A stretch of 64,000 nucleotides of DNA from Bradyrhizobium sp. CSS354 (lineage in GTDB: Bacteria > Pseudomonadota > Alphaproteobacteria > Rhizobiales > Xanthobacteraceae), in contig NZ_JAACFU010000022.1 in NCBI RefSeq assembly GCF_029051725.1, positions 1 through 64,000 on the forward strand, read 5' to 3'. The notes under the pieces are model-generated. The model saw only the letters and a list, made by a program, of their open reading frames with translations. It had not been told where the DNA came from and did not search any database. Positions within the stretch are counted from its first letter, which is position 1; every line of letters starts with the position of its first letter. Made by a program: the position numbers and the translations under genes. This document shows positions 9,062 through 19,566 of this stretch, piece after piece.

Positions 9062-10303
9062 CTAGTTCGAGAGCTTGATGAAGCTCGGGAACTTGATGTC
9101 GACCTTGGCGACTTCCTTGGGCCAGACCGCGCTCTGCTTGCCGCCTTGCCATTGCAGCATCAGCCCGGTGATCAGGCCCTTGCCGTATTTGATCGAGTGC
9201 GTGAACGGATCGTCCTTGCCGTAAAACTGCACGCGGCCGATCGTGCCTTCCCAGTCGGTCTTCTCCAAGGCATCGACGAGCTTGTCGGCGTCGGTCGAGC
9301 CGGCGCGCTTCACTGCATCGGCGATGTAGTAGACCTCGTCATAGGCGGTGTAGCCGGCATAGGAGGGATAGTTGCCGAACTTCTTCTTGAAGGCTTCGGC
9401 GAACGGCACCGATTTCGGCGTCACCGCGACGCCTGGACCGGAGACACCCTGGTAGAGCACGCCTTCCGCAGCCTGATTGGTATCCTTGCCGAAGGTCTCG
9501 TTGGTGGCTTGCGAGGCGATGCCGAACATCGGGATCGGCACCTGCTGGTTCTTCCACTGCACCGTCGGCTGCACGCCGACATGCGAGATGCCGGTGATGA
9601 TCACGTCGGGCTTGGAGCCTTCGATCTTGTTGAAGATCGGCGTGAAGTCGGTGGTATCGGGCGAGAAGCGGATGTGGTCGAGCACCTTCAGCCCGATCTT
9701 GGGCAGGCATTCCTGGTAGCCGACGTCGAGCGGCTTGGTCCAGGCGGCGTCCTCGCTCATGATGACCGCGGTCTTCATGTGCATCTTGTCGACCAGCAGG
9801 TCCTTGGCGCCGTCGCAGACAGAAAGCGCCAGCGCGGCGGAGGTCAGATAGCCGTGGAAGGTGTACTTGTTCTTCTCATAGTCGGCATGCACGCTCTTGC
9901 TGATCTCGTTGGAGGCTGCACCGGGCGTGACGAACGGCGTCTTCAGCCGCGAGGCCCAGGGCTCCAGCGCCAGCACGACCTCGCTGATGTAGCTGGCGAT
10001 GACCGCGTTGACCTTGTCCTCGTTCACCGCGCGCTGGAACGCGCGCACCGAATCTGCCGAGGACGAGTGATTGTCGTAAGAGACGATCTCGATCTTGCGG
10101 CCCTCGACTCCGCCATTGGCGTTGATCTCGTCGGCGGCGAGCTGTGCCGCCTGAGGGATGGAGGCGCCGGCAATCGCCTGCGCTTCCGCGATCACACCGA
10201 TCTTGATCGAGTCGGCCGCGAGTGCCGCGCCTGAGTTCATCAACACAACGGCCGCGACGGTACCGAGTGTTATTCGCAACGCAACAGAGAGCGGTTTCTT
10301 CAT
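9062..10303 (-). CDS. ABC transporter substrate-binding protein (Liv type), first gene of the liv operon
   Basis: A 413-residue Peripla_BP_6 protein. ATG 10303 is supported by GGGAGAGAAC upstream and by a signal peptide ending GAALAADS just before KIGVIAEAQA. The frame is open further up to 10639 without family similarity. It is a close paralogue of the protein at 4390-5631 with identical length, so the operon is flanked by two copies of its binding protein, probably from duplication. Ligand unknown; branched-chain amino acids, amides or related compounds are expected for the family. Confidence 0.93.
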   Translation of the reverse strand: MKKPLSVALRITLGTVAAVVLMNSGAALAADSIKIGVIAEAQAIAGASIPQAAQLAADEINANGGVEGRKIEIVSYDNHSSSADSVRAFQRAVNEDKVNAVIASYISEVVLALEPWASRLKTPFVTPGAASNEISKSVHADYEKNKYTFHGYLTSAALALSVCDGAKDLLVDKMHMKTAVIMSEDAAWTKPLDVGYQECLPKIGLKVLDHIRFSPDTTDFTPIFNKIEGSKPDVIITGISHVGVQPTVQWKNQQVPIPMFGIASQATNETFGKDTNQAAEGVLYQGVSGPGVAVTPKSVPFAEAFKKKFGNYPSYAGYTAYDEVYYIADAVKRAGSTDADKLVDALEKTDWEGTIGRVQFYGKDDPFTHSIKYGKGLITGLMLQWQGGKQSAVWPKEVAKVDIKFPSFIKLSN

Positions 10304-10556
10304 CTTGTTCTCTCCCTTAACAGGCCTCTTATGAGCCATTATGCGCGCGACTATACCGGCGGAGACATTCTCGGCAAGTGAAACTGCGTTCAGGATTGCG
10401 AGGCACGGACTAAAGTCTAGCGCTGCGCAAATAGCGGGCAGGAAAGCTGCCGGGACCCGTTTCACGCGCAGGCATGCAGATTTCGTTGGTAGGCATGCGC
10501 AGCTATCGCACGCGCGCAGCAACCCAATCGTTGAATTGCGATGTCGTCGCGTCGGC

Positions 10557-11660
10557 TCAGCGCGCTCGCAGCAGCAATGGATCGAGCGGCTCGAGCCGTG
10601 CCGGATCGAATGCCGAGATGTCGACGTTGCGCGTCGCACCCTCCGCGATCAGTTGCGCCATGGCCTCGCCCGTGGCGGGCGCATTCAGGATGCCCCACAC
10701 ATTGTGCCCGGTCGCAACATAAAGACCTTCACTTCGCGGCACCTTGCCGATCAGCGGCAGGCCGTCCTGTGTCACCGGCCGGAAGCAGGCTTGCCGCGCA
10801 ATGATTTTCTCGGCGCGGAACAGCGGCGACAGCCGCTCGGACATGGTCTGCAGGCGCGCGATCGCATCGTGGTCCGGCGTCACGGCAGCCGGATCGAGCG
10901 GAAGCGGCGCGATGTCGGAGAGCGCGGTGATATGCGTGCTGCCGTCAGCGCGAGGAAAGACCTCGATCGACACGGCACTGCCATTCTCCTCGTAATCCAG
11001 GAACAGCGCATCGCCCGGCACATCCGTGCCGGTGTCGTACACGATGCTCGGGCTGCGCTGGCCATAGACGGCGGGCAGGCTCATCCATTGCGCGGCGAGC
11101 AGCGACCATGGTCCCATCGCGATCACCACGGCGTCCGCCTCGACGATGCGGCCGTCGACCTCGACGCCTGTCGCGGTCGTACCGTTCGTATCGCGCAGGA
11201 TGCCGGTCACCTGGCCGGTGCGAAGCTCGGCGCCTTGCACGAGCGCCGCGTTCATCACGGCTGAGGTGAATTTTCTGGGGTGAACGATCGCAGTGGTCTC
11301 CATCGTGCCGATGCGCTGCGCGGTGATGACGCCGTTGCTGAGCCAGCCGAGCGCGGACGGTGCATCCCGGCGCGGATGGCCATCGGCGGCAACGAAGCCG
11401 CTATAAGCGGTCATCGGGCGATAGCCCCAATCGCCTGCGATCTCTTCCGGCAGTTGCGCATGGATCGCAAAGCTCCGTCGCGCCAGCGCATCGAGCGGCG
11501 AGCCCTTGCACCAGTCGCGCGCGAGAAAGCCGCCCGCCTTGCCTGACGCCGCGGCCGCGACGTCCGTCCGCTCCACGACGACGACGTCGATGCCGCGGCG
11601 GCGGAGAAACCAGCCGATGCAGGCTCCGATCACGCCGCCGCCGCAGATCACAACGCGCAT
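10557..11660 (-). CDS. FAD-dependent oxidoreductase, DAO family (D-amino-acid/glycine oxidase-like)
   Basis: A 367-residue protein with the N-terminal FAD-binding motif VVICGGGVIGACIGWFL and VVVVERTD, a central block VIAMGPWSLLAAQWM, and a C-terminal GLYVATGHNVWGILNAPATG that matches the second FAD contact of the DAO family. Members oxidise D-amino acids, glycine, sarcosine or related amines. No partner gene identifies the substrate. The gene ends 253 bp before the liv operon's first gene starts and may be separately transcribed. Confidence 0.85.
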   Translation of the reverse strand: MRVVICGGGVIGACIGWFLRRRGIDVVVVERTDVAAAASGKAGGFLARDWCKGSPLDALARRSFAIHAQLPEEIAGDWGYRPMTAYSGFVAADGHPRRDAPSALGWLSNGVITAQRIGTMETTAIVHPRKFTSAVMNAALVQGAELRTGQVTGILRDTNGTTATGVEVDGRIVEADAVVIAMGPWSLLAAQWMSLPAVYGQRSPSIVYDTGTDVPGDALFLDYEENGSAVSIEVFPRADGSTHITALSDIAPLPLDPAAVTPDHDAIARLQTMSERLSPLFRAEKIIARQACFRPVTQDGLPLIGKVPRSEGLYVATGHNVWGILNAPATGEAMAQLIAEGATRNVDISAFDPARLEPLDPLLLRAR

Positions 11661-11669
11661 GAATTCCCT

Positions 11670-12851
11670 CTACACAATGAAATCCTTCGCTTGGAGGTCC
11701 GCGGTATGGACCCCCGCCAGCGTGATCGTATCGGTCGCCGTCAGGTGGATCACCGCATTTCCCTTGCTGTCATCACTGATCAGGCTTTTCAGCGCCGCCC
11801 AATCTGCGAAGCCGTAATCGTGCAAATTGATCACGTCATGCTCTCGCGCCGTGCTGCCGACAGCCTTGTTGCCCTGATCGAAATCGTTGATCACGTCCAT
11901 GCCCGAATTTTGGTCGAAGACGAATCTGTCGTTGTTCGGTCCGCCCCAGAGCTGGTCATTTCCGCCACCGCCATTCAGCATGTCCTTGCCACCCGTGATC
12001 GAGCCTGCCGTGAACGGGGCGTAGGTCCGTGCATCGCCATACAGCAAATCGTCGCGGCTGCTGCCGTGGAGGATATCATCTCCGCCATGCGCATTGCCTG
12101 ACATGTTCGAGGCATCTCCGACGAGCACGATGGACGTGGAGTCCGGGTTGCCGTCGACCGCCGCGATCAGGATATCGTTGCCGCCACGGGTATCGTCGCT
12201 CATATAGCCGGCGTCTCCGACCAGAGACGCGCCTCCGGATTGGGCGGCGGCACCGACCGTGTAGATGAGAATGTCGTTGCCGCCGCGCGCATCGCCGCTC
12301 ATGGAGACGAGAGCGTCGCCCGATATCGAAGCGCCGCCGTAACTGCCGACCTGGGTCACGCTGAGGATATCATTGCCGCCACGCGCATGATCGCTCATGG
12401 AACCGGAGTCTCCGCTGAACGTGCCGGACGATCTGTTTCCCATCGATGCAATGACGACGTCATTGCCGCCCCTCGCGTCGGCCGACATGGCGCTTTCGGC
12501 ATCGCCAGAAATGCCGAGAGTCGCGTAGATCGATGAGGATGCATCGACATGAAGTACATCGTTGCCGCCATGGGCGTCGCCGGACATCGCCTGCGCATCC
12601 CCGTCCAGGATCGCGTAGTCGCCGAAGCCTGTGACGGTCGCAGCGAGATGGTCGTTTCCTCCGTGAGAATGTCCTTGCAGGGTCTGGTCGTCGCCAACGA
12701 ATGTCAGGACCGCGTTGCTCCCGTCGACGGTCGCGATCATCTTGTCGCTGCCGCCCCGGCCGTCGTTCGGCAGGCCCGGGTCTCCGAACTCAGTCACGAA
12801 TTGCTGGTTCCCAACGCTGACGATGATGGTGTCGTCTGGCATACGGCGCAT
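11670..12851 (-). CDS. Secreted RTX-like calcium-binding protein with atypical long repeats
   Basis: A 393-residue protein without a signal peptide, starting at ATG 12851 behind GGGAG. The body consists of about seven repeats of 30-35 residues with consensus GDA-xx-MS-xx-AR-GGND-IL; examples are MSGDARGGNDILIYTV and MSDDTRGGNDILIAAV. Only near the C terminus do conventional RTX nonapeptides occur (KDMLNGGGGNDQLWGG), followed by a typical C-terminal block with NDRFVFDQNSGMDVINDF. This fits secretion by a type I system and folding in calcium outside the cell. The long repeats differ from the 9-residue RTX unit (see findings). No transporter is adjacent; the system at 61559 could serve it. Function unknown: adhesin, matrix or S-layer-like protein. 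Confidence 0.8.
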   Translation of the reverse strand: MRRMPDDTIIVSVGNQQFVTEFGDPGLPNDGRGGSDKMIATVDGSNAVLTFVGDDQTLQGHSHGGNDHLAATVTGFGDYAILDGDAQAMSGDAHGGNDVLHVDASSSIYATLGISGDAESAMSADARGGNDVVIASMGNRSSGTFSGDSGSMSDHARGGNDILSVTQVGSYGGASISGDALVSMSGDARGGNDILIYTVGAAAQSGGASLVGDAGYMSDDTRGGNDILIAAVDGNPDSTSIVLVGDASNMSGNAHGGDDILHGSSRDDLLYGDARTYAPFTAGSITGGKDMLNGGGGNDQLWGGPNNDRFVFDQNSGMDVINDFDQGNKAVGSTAREHDVINLHDYGFADWAALKSLISDDSKGNAVIHLTATDTITLAGVHTADLQAKDFIV

Positions 12852-13062
12852 CGCGCAACTCCCGGTTCAAGTCGGGCGCGGCAACGAGAGCATCATGCTT
12901 CGCACCGCGCTGCGGTCCTGCCGCGCGATTCAATCTTCGTTGGATTGATGGCGGAGATTTGCCCGAGGCGTAGCTTGATTGCGATCAGGGAACCACGGGC
13001 GCCGGCGATCCATGCCGGCGATCCATGCCGACGTCCATGCTTGCGATCTCGCGCGCGGGGGC

Positions 13063-14286
13063 TCAGCCCGGGCCTGCGCCTTGCGTGGCGGTGTACACCG
13101 CATAGAGCGATTGGCTCGCGGCCATGAACAGGCGGTTGCGCTTCGGGCCGCCAAAGCAGACGTTGCCGCACACTTCGGGCAGCCGAATACGGCCGAGCAG
13201 CTTGCCGTCCGGCGACCACGTCGTGACGCCGCTGTAGCCGACGGCACGGCCGGCATTGCTGGAGGCCCAGACATTGCCGTTGACGTCGCAGCGCACGCCG
13301 TCCGGCCCGCACTTCACGCCGTCGATCACGCACTCGCTGAACCGCTTATGGTTGGTGAGCTTGTTGTCGGCGCCGACGTCGAACACGAAGATCTCGCCCT
13401 TGCCGCCGGGACCGGTGTCGCCGGGTCCCTTGCCGGTTGAGACGACGTAGAGCTTCTTGAAGTCCGGCGAGAAACATAGCCCGTTCGGATCGGGCACCTG
13501 CTCCTCGGTGACGACGAGATCGACACGGCCGCTGGGATCGATGCGATAGCAATTGGTCGGCAGCTCGCGCTTGCCCGGTGCGAAGCCAGCCGGCTGTCCA
13601 ATCCGCGGATTGAGCTTGCCGCCGGAATTGCTCGGACCGCCCGCGGCGTCGGGCTCACCTTCGTAGAGCTGGCCGCCATAGGGCGGATCGGTGAACCAGT
13701 AGCTGCCGTCGGGATGCGCGACGACGTCGTTCGGCGAGTTCAGCTTCTTGCCGTTGTAGTTGTCGCAAAGCACGGTCGCGGTGCCGTCATGCTCATAGCG
13801 CGTCACCCGCCGGGTCAAATGTTCGCAGGAGAGTTGACGACCCTGGAAGTCGAACGAGTTGCCGTTGGAATTGTTGGACGGCGAGCGGAACACGCTGACG
13901 CGACCGTCGTCTTCGCTCCAGCGCATCTGCCGATTGTTGGGAATGTCGCTCCACAGCAGATAGCGGCCCTGTGCACTCCACGCCGGGCCTTCGGCCCACA
14001 GCAAGCCCGTATAGAGACGCTTGATCGCCGTGTTGGGCTGCGCGAGATCGTTGAAGGACGGATCGACCGCGATGACGTCGGGGTCCCAGAAATAGGTGGT
14101 CGGCGCGCCATTGGGACCGAAATCGCGTGGCGGGGTGGTGATCGTCGTCGGCGGCGCGGCCGGTCCGGTCTGGGCCCGCGCGGAGCCGGCGCCGGCCATT
14201 GTGGCGGCGGCGCCGAGTGCAAGCCCCTGAACGAGCGTTCGTCGTGAAAGCGCAGCATCCTGGTCACGCTGCTTTTGGCGTGTCAT
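13063..14286 (-). CDS. SMP-30/gluconolactonase-like exported protein
   Basis: A 407-residue protein of the SMP-30/gluconolaconase/LRE-like beta-propeller family. ATG 14286 has GGAGGACGCG directly upstream. The N terminus is a twin-arginine signal, LSRRTLVQGLALGAAATM, ending GSARAQ. Family landmarks are LLWAEGPAWS (metal-ligand Glu), SPNDVVAHPDGSYWFTDPPYG (first 20 residues shown only in part of the motif: NDVV and FTDPPYG) and NGLCFSPDFKKLYV. Such proteins hydrolyse sugar lactones or related esters; here it should act in the periplasm. It stands alone on the minus strand with no sugar-catabolic neighbours, so the substrate is open. Confidence 0.85.
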   Translation of the reverse strand: MTRQKQRDQDAALSRRTLVQGLALGAAATMAGAGSARAQTGPAAPPTTITTPPRDFGPNGAPTTYFWDPDVIAVDPSFNDLAQPNTAIKRLYTGLLWAEGPAWSAQGRYLLWSDIPNNRQMRWSEDDGRVSVFRSPSNNSNGNSFDFQGRQLSCEHLTRRVTRYEHDGTATVLCDNYNGKKLNSPNDVVAHPDGSYWFTDPPYGGQLYEGEPDAAGGPSNSGGKLNPRIGQPAGFAPGKRELPTNCYRIDPSGRVDLVVTEEQVPDPNGLCFSPDFKKLYVVSTGKGPGDTGPGGKGEIFVFDVGADNKLTNHKRFSECVIDGVKCGPDGVRCDVNGNVWASSNAGRAVGYSGVTTWSPDGKLLGRIRLPEVCGNVCFGGPKRNRLFMAASQSLYAVYTATQGAGPG

Positions 14287-14522
14287 CGCGTCCTCCCGAT
14301 CATGTTCGGCTAGCCGGTTGATCCGGCCGAGCAGGGCAAGGTTAGTCCGGTCCGATGACGGTTGCGAGGGGGAGGTACGCATCCTCAGCGAGATCGGGGC
14401 GGCAAAAGCGCTGCAACATCGAACATGGAAACGACAAATTCGTCCGGCGGGATCGGGTTTACCGGAGCTGCCTTTGGGACATTGCCAAACGGGGGAAATG
14501 TCAAGCCTTGACCTCCTGCGCG

Positions 14523-14828
14523 ATGCTGGCAGAACGTCATCCGGGGCGTAAGTCGGAGTTTACTGTGGTCGCTGTCGTCGTACTGGTTTTGCTGCTCGGG
14601 ATTGCATTTGCGGCTGGCTATTTCACCCGCGACTACGTGTCCCGCAAAAGGAGAGCCGAGGCGCGCCGCTGGCGTGAGTACAGCGAGCCGGATTGGCTCA
14701 GTGCCAACACACCGGCCAATACCAACGAGATCGCGATCGCCGGCAAGGCTGCGCCGGTCGCCAACGGCGAGCTCGGCCAGATGCTGAATCGCTGGGAGAG
14801 CAGGGCTCGCGCTCGTCGTACGGCGTAG
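14523..14828 (+). CDS. Small single-pass membrane protein, unknown function
   Basis: About 101 residues. A strongly hydrophobic segment (VVAVVVLVLLLGIAFAAGYF, residues about 15-34) is followed by a basic stretch RDYVSRKRRAEARRWREY and a hydrophilic tail ending QMLNRWESRARARR. This suggests one membrane anchor with a cytoplasmic tail. The open frame extends upstream to 14355, but that part is not hydrophobic or conserved-looking. ATG 14523 is the nearest suitable start; its ribosome binding site is weak. Not recognised. Confidence 0.55.
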   Translation: MLAERHPGRKSEFTVVAVVVLVLLLGIAFAAGYFTRDYVSRKRRAEARRWREYSEPDWLSANTPANTNEIAIAGKAAPVANGELGQMLNRWESRARARRTA

Positions 14829-15035
14829 CTCGACGGTCTCGCCTGGGTCCAATCGGCCAGACACACCGGCACCGGGTCCTTCCGCGCATCCGGCGGTGCG
14901 ATCATGTCAGCCCTTCTGTCCATTTTTGGCGTTGCAGCTACTGCCATTTCTCGTCTAGAAACGGCACATCGAGCCTCCCGGCAACCAACCGCCAACGGTT
15001 TTGACCGAGGATTTGAGGGCTCAAAGGGTCTGGCA

Positions 15036-15155
15036 ATGCTGATTCGCGGCCAAATCGATGGGATTTCCGGGGAGGTGGCTCTGGCCGCCGCCACGATCCC
15101 GGCCGCGCTGCTGCCCACCCTCCTGATTGGCGGGCTTCTTCTTACTTGCCCCTGA
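15036..15155 (+). CDS. Probable leucine-rich leader peptide upstream of leuA
   Basis: A 39-codon frame from ATG 15036 ends at TGA 15153-15155, 109 bp before leuA. Its last 16 residues are ALLPTLLIGGLLLTCP, with eight leucine codons including the run CTT CTT CTT. The stop codon sits inside the 5' arm of a hairpin (15149-15192). This is the arrangement expected for ribosome-mediated attenuation by leucyl-tRNA. A shorter start at GTG 15075 is possible. The peptide itself need have no function. Leader assignment is inference from position and composition. Confidence 0.5.
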   Translation: MLIRGQIDGISGEVALAAATIPAALLPTLLIGGLLLTCP

Positions 15156-15226
15156 GGGCCGGCTGGGCGCCATGCGCCTGGGCGCTCAGGGGTTGGTCGA
15201 GATCACCGGACACCTCAAGCGCCCAG
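15149..15226 (+). promoter_or_regulatory. Two mutually exclusive hairpins in the leuA leader (candidate attenuator)
   Basis: Hairpin A pairs CCCCTGAG (15149-15156) with CTCAGGGG (15185-15192) and has an inner GGCGC-CAT-GCGCC stem (15166-15178). Hairpin B pairs CTGGGCGCT (15178-15186) with AGCGCCCAG (15218-15226), nine perfect base pairs. Both use bases 15185-15186, and hairpin B also breaks into the top of A, so only one can form. The leucine codons of the leader peptide and its stop precede or overlap the 5' arm of A. There is no U-tract after either hairpin, so if this is a switch it may act through Rho or on translation rather than as an intrinsic terminator. Confidence 0.5.
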
Positions 15227-15264
15227 AAGACTGTCGGCGCAAAAGCTCAAAAGGAATTTTCGAA

Positions 15265-16827
<1,563 letters not shown>

Positions 16828-16839
16828 CGAACGAAGTTT

Positions 16840-16918
16840 GTCATTCCGGGGCTCGCGAAGCGAGAACCCGGAATCTCGACATTCCGGGTTAGGTCCTAAC
16901 GGACCTCCCCGGAATGAC
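16840..16918. repeat. Palindromic intergenic repeat (CATTCCGGG family)
   Basis: Outer arms GTCATTCCGGGG and CCCCGGAATGAC are perfect complements. Inside are CTCGCGAAGCGAG and AACCCGGAATCTCGACATT. This CATTCCGGG-type palindrome is a frequent dispersed element in Bradyrhizobium and Rhodopseudomonas genomes (general knowledge, not searched). It lies between leuA and the TRAP binding-protein gene and may end the leuA transcript. Confidence 0.75.
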
Positions 16919-17050
16919 TCTGCATGTGGCGGCGAATACCTGCCCTGCTAAGGGCCAATAGCGGCTCCGCCTCCCAGCCGCTATTGATGCAACCGGCATA
17001 AGGACAGGCCACCCGCGCGACGGGTGGCCCAAACAACAAAGGGAGAGATT

Positions 17051-18055
17051 ATGCGCATCTTCGCGATCGCTGCGTCCATGGCGGTCCTGGCACTTGGCTT
17101 GACCGGGCCGGCATCGGCCCAGTCGCCCATCATCATCAAGTTCAGCCACGTGGTGGCTACCGACACGCCGAAGGGCAAGGCGTCGGAGAAGTTCAAGGAG
17201 CTTGCCGAGAAGTACACCGGCGGCAAGGTCAAGGTCGAGATCTACCCGAACTCGACGCTTTACAAGGACAAGGAAGAGCTCGAGGCGCTCCAGCTAGGCA
17301 GCGTGCAGATGCTGGCGCCGTCCAACTCCAAGTTCGGCCCGCTCGGGATCCGCGAGTTCGAGGTGTTCGATCTCCCGTACATCCTGCCTGATCTGAAGAC
17401 GCTGCGGAAGGTGACGGAAGGTCCGCTCGGCGCAAGGCTGCTCAAGCTGCTGGACTCCAAGGGCATCACCGGCCTTGCCTATTGGGACAACGGCTTCAAG
17501 GAGATGAGCGCCAACAAGAAGCTGGTGACGCCGGCCGACTATCAGGGCGTCAAGTTCCGCATCCAGTCCTCGCGCGTGCTCCAGGCCCAGTTCAAGGCGC
17601 TCGGCTCGCTGCCGCAGGTGATGGCGTTCGGCGAAGTCTACCAGGCACTTCAGACCGGCGTCGTGGACGGGCAGGAGAACACCTGGTCGAACATCTATAC
17701 CCAGAAGATGCACGAGGTGCAGAAGTACATCACCCAGACCAACCACGGTTATATCGGCTACGTCGTGATCGTGAACAAGAAGTTTTGGGACGACTTGCCG
17801 GCCGACATCCGCGACCAGCTTACCAAAGCGATGAAGGAAGCGACCGACTTCAACAACACGCAGTCGCAAAAGGAGAACGAGGACGCGCTCGCCGAGATCA
17901 GGAAGAGCGGCAAGAGCGAGATCATCAAGCTCACGCCGGAGCAGGACGAGGCGATGCGCAAGGCGATGGAGCCGGTCTACAAGGACGCCGCAGGTCGCAT
18001 CGGCCAACCGCTGATCGACGAGTTCCAGAAGGAAGCGAAGGGCACGACGAACTGA
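17051..18055 (+). CDS. dctP: TRAP transporter substrate-binding protein, DctP family
   Basis: A 334-residue periplasmic binding protein. It has a signal peptide (MRIFAIAASMAVLALGL to ASAQS), the opening IIIKFSHVVATDTPKGKA, the helix-hinge block SRVLQAQFKALGSLPQVM and the carboxylate-binding region QALQTGVVDGQENTWSNI. These are classic DctP features for C4-dicarboxylates or other organic acids. ATG 17051 follows GGGAGAG. No DctQ or DctM membrane genes are within the window, so it is an orphan binding protein here. A clear terminator follows. Confidence 0.93.
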   Translation: MRIFAIAASMAVLALGLTGPASAQSPIIIKFSHVVATDTPKGKASEKFKELAEKYTGGKVKVEIYPNSTLYKDKEELEALQLGSVQMLAPSNSKFGPLGIREFEVFDLPYILPDLKTLRKVTEGPLGARLLKLLDSKGITGLAYWDNGFKEMSANKKLVTPADYQGVKFRIQSSRVLQAQFKALGSLPQVMAFGEVYQALQTGVVDGQENTWSNIYTQKMHEVQKYITQTNHGYIGYVVIVNKKFWDDLPADIRDQLTKAMKEATDFNNTQSQKENEDALAEIRKSGKSEIIKLTPEQDEAMRKAMEPVYKDAAGRIGQPLIDEFQKEAKGTTN

Positions 18056-18070
18056 TTTGACCGGACGTTG

Positions 18071-18109
18071 AAAGGGGCTTCCGTGCCTGGCGCGGCAGCC
18101 CCTTTTGTT
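18071..18109 (+). terminator. Rho-independent terminator of the TRAP binding-protein gene
   Basis: AAAGGGGCT (18071-18079) pairs with AGCCCCTTT (18097-18105), followed by TTGTTG. It lies 15 bp after the stop codon. Confidence 0.8.
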
Positions 18110-18249
18110 GCGAATGATTTCCGATTGCGACTGAACTAAAATTCAGGAGCGTTACATCTTGGAAAGGACGCGCTCCCTGTCCAAGTTGTAAGTTGCGCGT
18201 AAGCCGCGCTGCGCCCATCCTCACGACATCCTTCCAGAGGAGAGTTCGC

Positions 18250-18885
18250 ATGAGGAAGTTCACCATCGCCGCCATCGCCGTGCTCAGCATCGCCGGCTCG
18301 GGCGCGGTCTATGCCCACTATCATCGCCCGTGGATGCACGATCACATGCGCCACATCCGCATGAATCCGGAAGACCGCGCCGCCATGGTCGACGCGCGGA
18401 TCGCCGCCGTCCATGCCGGGCTGAAGCTCAACGCCGACCAGGAAAAGCTGTGGCCGCCGGTCGAGGCCGCCGTGCGCGACTTCGCCAAGCTGCGCATCGA
18501 CCGCGCCAATGCGCGGATGAATGCCGGTGCCGGCGATGCCGGCAAGGACGCTAATAAGGACGCCAACAAGGATGCCGACAGGCCGGAGGATCCGGTCGCG
18601 CGCCTCCGCCAGCGCGCCGAGGACATGGGGGCGACGTCGGCGGCCCTGAAGAAGATCGCCGATGCCGCCGATCCGCTCTACAAGACCCTGGACGAGGGCC
18701 AGAAGCGGCGCCTCGCCGTGCTGACCCGCCACCGCGGCCCGTTCGGCGGCGGCGAAGACGGCCCGCGCCACCACTTCATGGAGCGTGGCATGGACCGCAT
18801 GATGGAGCGCGGCATGGACCACTTCCACCGTGACCGTTTCGACCGCGACGGCGGCCCGGACCGGGACCGCGAGGGCCGGCTCTGA
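18250..18885 (+). CDS. Spy/CpxP-like periplasmic protein with LTXXQ-type motif
   Basis: A 211-residue exported protein. The signal peptide is MRKFTIAAIAVLSIAGSGAV followed by YAH. The mature part is rich in His, Met and Arg near the start (HYHRPWMHDHMRHIRM), then KLNADQEKLWPPVEAAV, which matches the LTxxQ motif of the Spy/CpxP family, and a second copy-like TLDEGQKRRLAVL. The C terminus is His/Met/Arg/Asp-rich (HHFMERGMDRMMERGMDHFH). Family members are periplasmic chaperones or metal-responsive stress proteins; the His/Met-rich ends suggest metal binding. ATG 18250 follows AGAGGAGAG. It has its own terminator. Confidence 0.85.
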   Translation: MRKFTIAAIAVLSIAGSGAVYAHYHRPWMHDHMRHIRMNPEDRAAMVDARIAAVHAGLKLNADQEKLWPPVEAAVRDFAKLRIDRANARMNAGAGDAGKDANKDANKDADRPEDPVARLRQRAEDMGATSAALKKIADAADPLYKTLDEGQKRRLAVLTRHRGPFGGGEDGPRHHFMERGMDRMMERGMDHFHRDRFDRDGGPDRDREGRL

Positions 18886-18918
18886 GCCTGCAAGGGCTGC
18901 CGCGATCAGCCCTGGCGA

Positions 18919-18951
18919 AGCCGCTGGAATCCAGCGGCTTTTCGCTTTTTT
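18919..18951 (+). terminator. Rho-independent terminator after the Spy/CpxP-like gene
   Basis: AGCCGCTGG, loop AAT, CCAGCGGCT, then TTTTCGCTTTTTT. A perfect 9-bp stem and long U-tract. Confidence 0.92.
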
Positions 18952-19063
18952 GAGGGATGTGGGCGAACCCTTGGCATACCCTTGGAAAACTTGCGTGCCA
19001 TCGCTTGCCAGACCCGGATCGCTTTGCTAAACGACCGGCCTCGCAAGGCTTTAGCCGCCTTTC

Positions 19064-19139
<76 letters not shown>

Positions 19140-19402
19140 AAGGAAAATACTTATTTTCCAAGACCTTCGCGGAGTGGTCGCCGAGAGCAAAATGGGTCTC
19201 GTGCGACGTTTTCCAAATCGACCGCATCGCCAGCGCGGCACGACTTCTCCTCCGTTTTATATCCCTACCCGTTCCATAAAGCGTGCAGTCCAAACGGTAC
19301 AGGCCGATTGGCCGCTCTAGTAGAATAGGATGTTAGAGCGAGCACACGGACGATCTGTGCGGGCCGTCCGTACGGAGTAATCGTCCTGCGAACTGTGTGT
19401 GT

Positions 19403-19566
19403 TTACTCGGTCATCAGGGCCGGGCTCGGCAGCGCCGTGATCGACTTCACCTTCTCCATCGCAAAGCGCGAGGTGACGCTTTTGAGCGGCACGGCGTTGA
19501 TCAGCTTCTTGTAGAACACGTCTTAGCACTGCATGTCGGGGATCACGACGCGCAGCATTGGGGCGT
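19403..19566 (-). pseudogene. Lrp/AsnC-family regulator, C-terminal remnant with in-frame stop
   Basis: Translating the minus strand gives MLRVVIPDMQC, a TAA stop, then DVFYKKLINAVPLKS and VTSRFAMEKVKSITALP before the final stop at 19403. This is the C-terminal ligand-binding (RAM) part of Lrp/AsnC regulators, where a residue such as Tyr would replace the stop. The N-terminal DNA-binding domain is missing; upstream (above 19566) the similarity ends. It is therefore a dead fragment. It lies 264 bp after tRNA-Lys and marks the start of the decayed region. Confidence 0.75.

Noticed and set aside
9005..10234. 409-codon plus-strand frame opposite the liv binding protein
   Set aside because: Shadow of the real gene; the same type of frame appears opposite the paralogue at 4387-5676.
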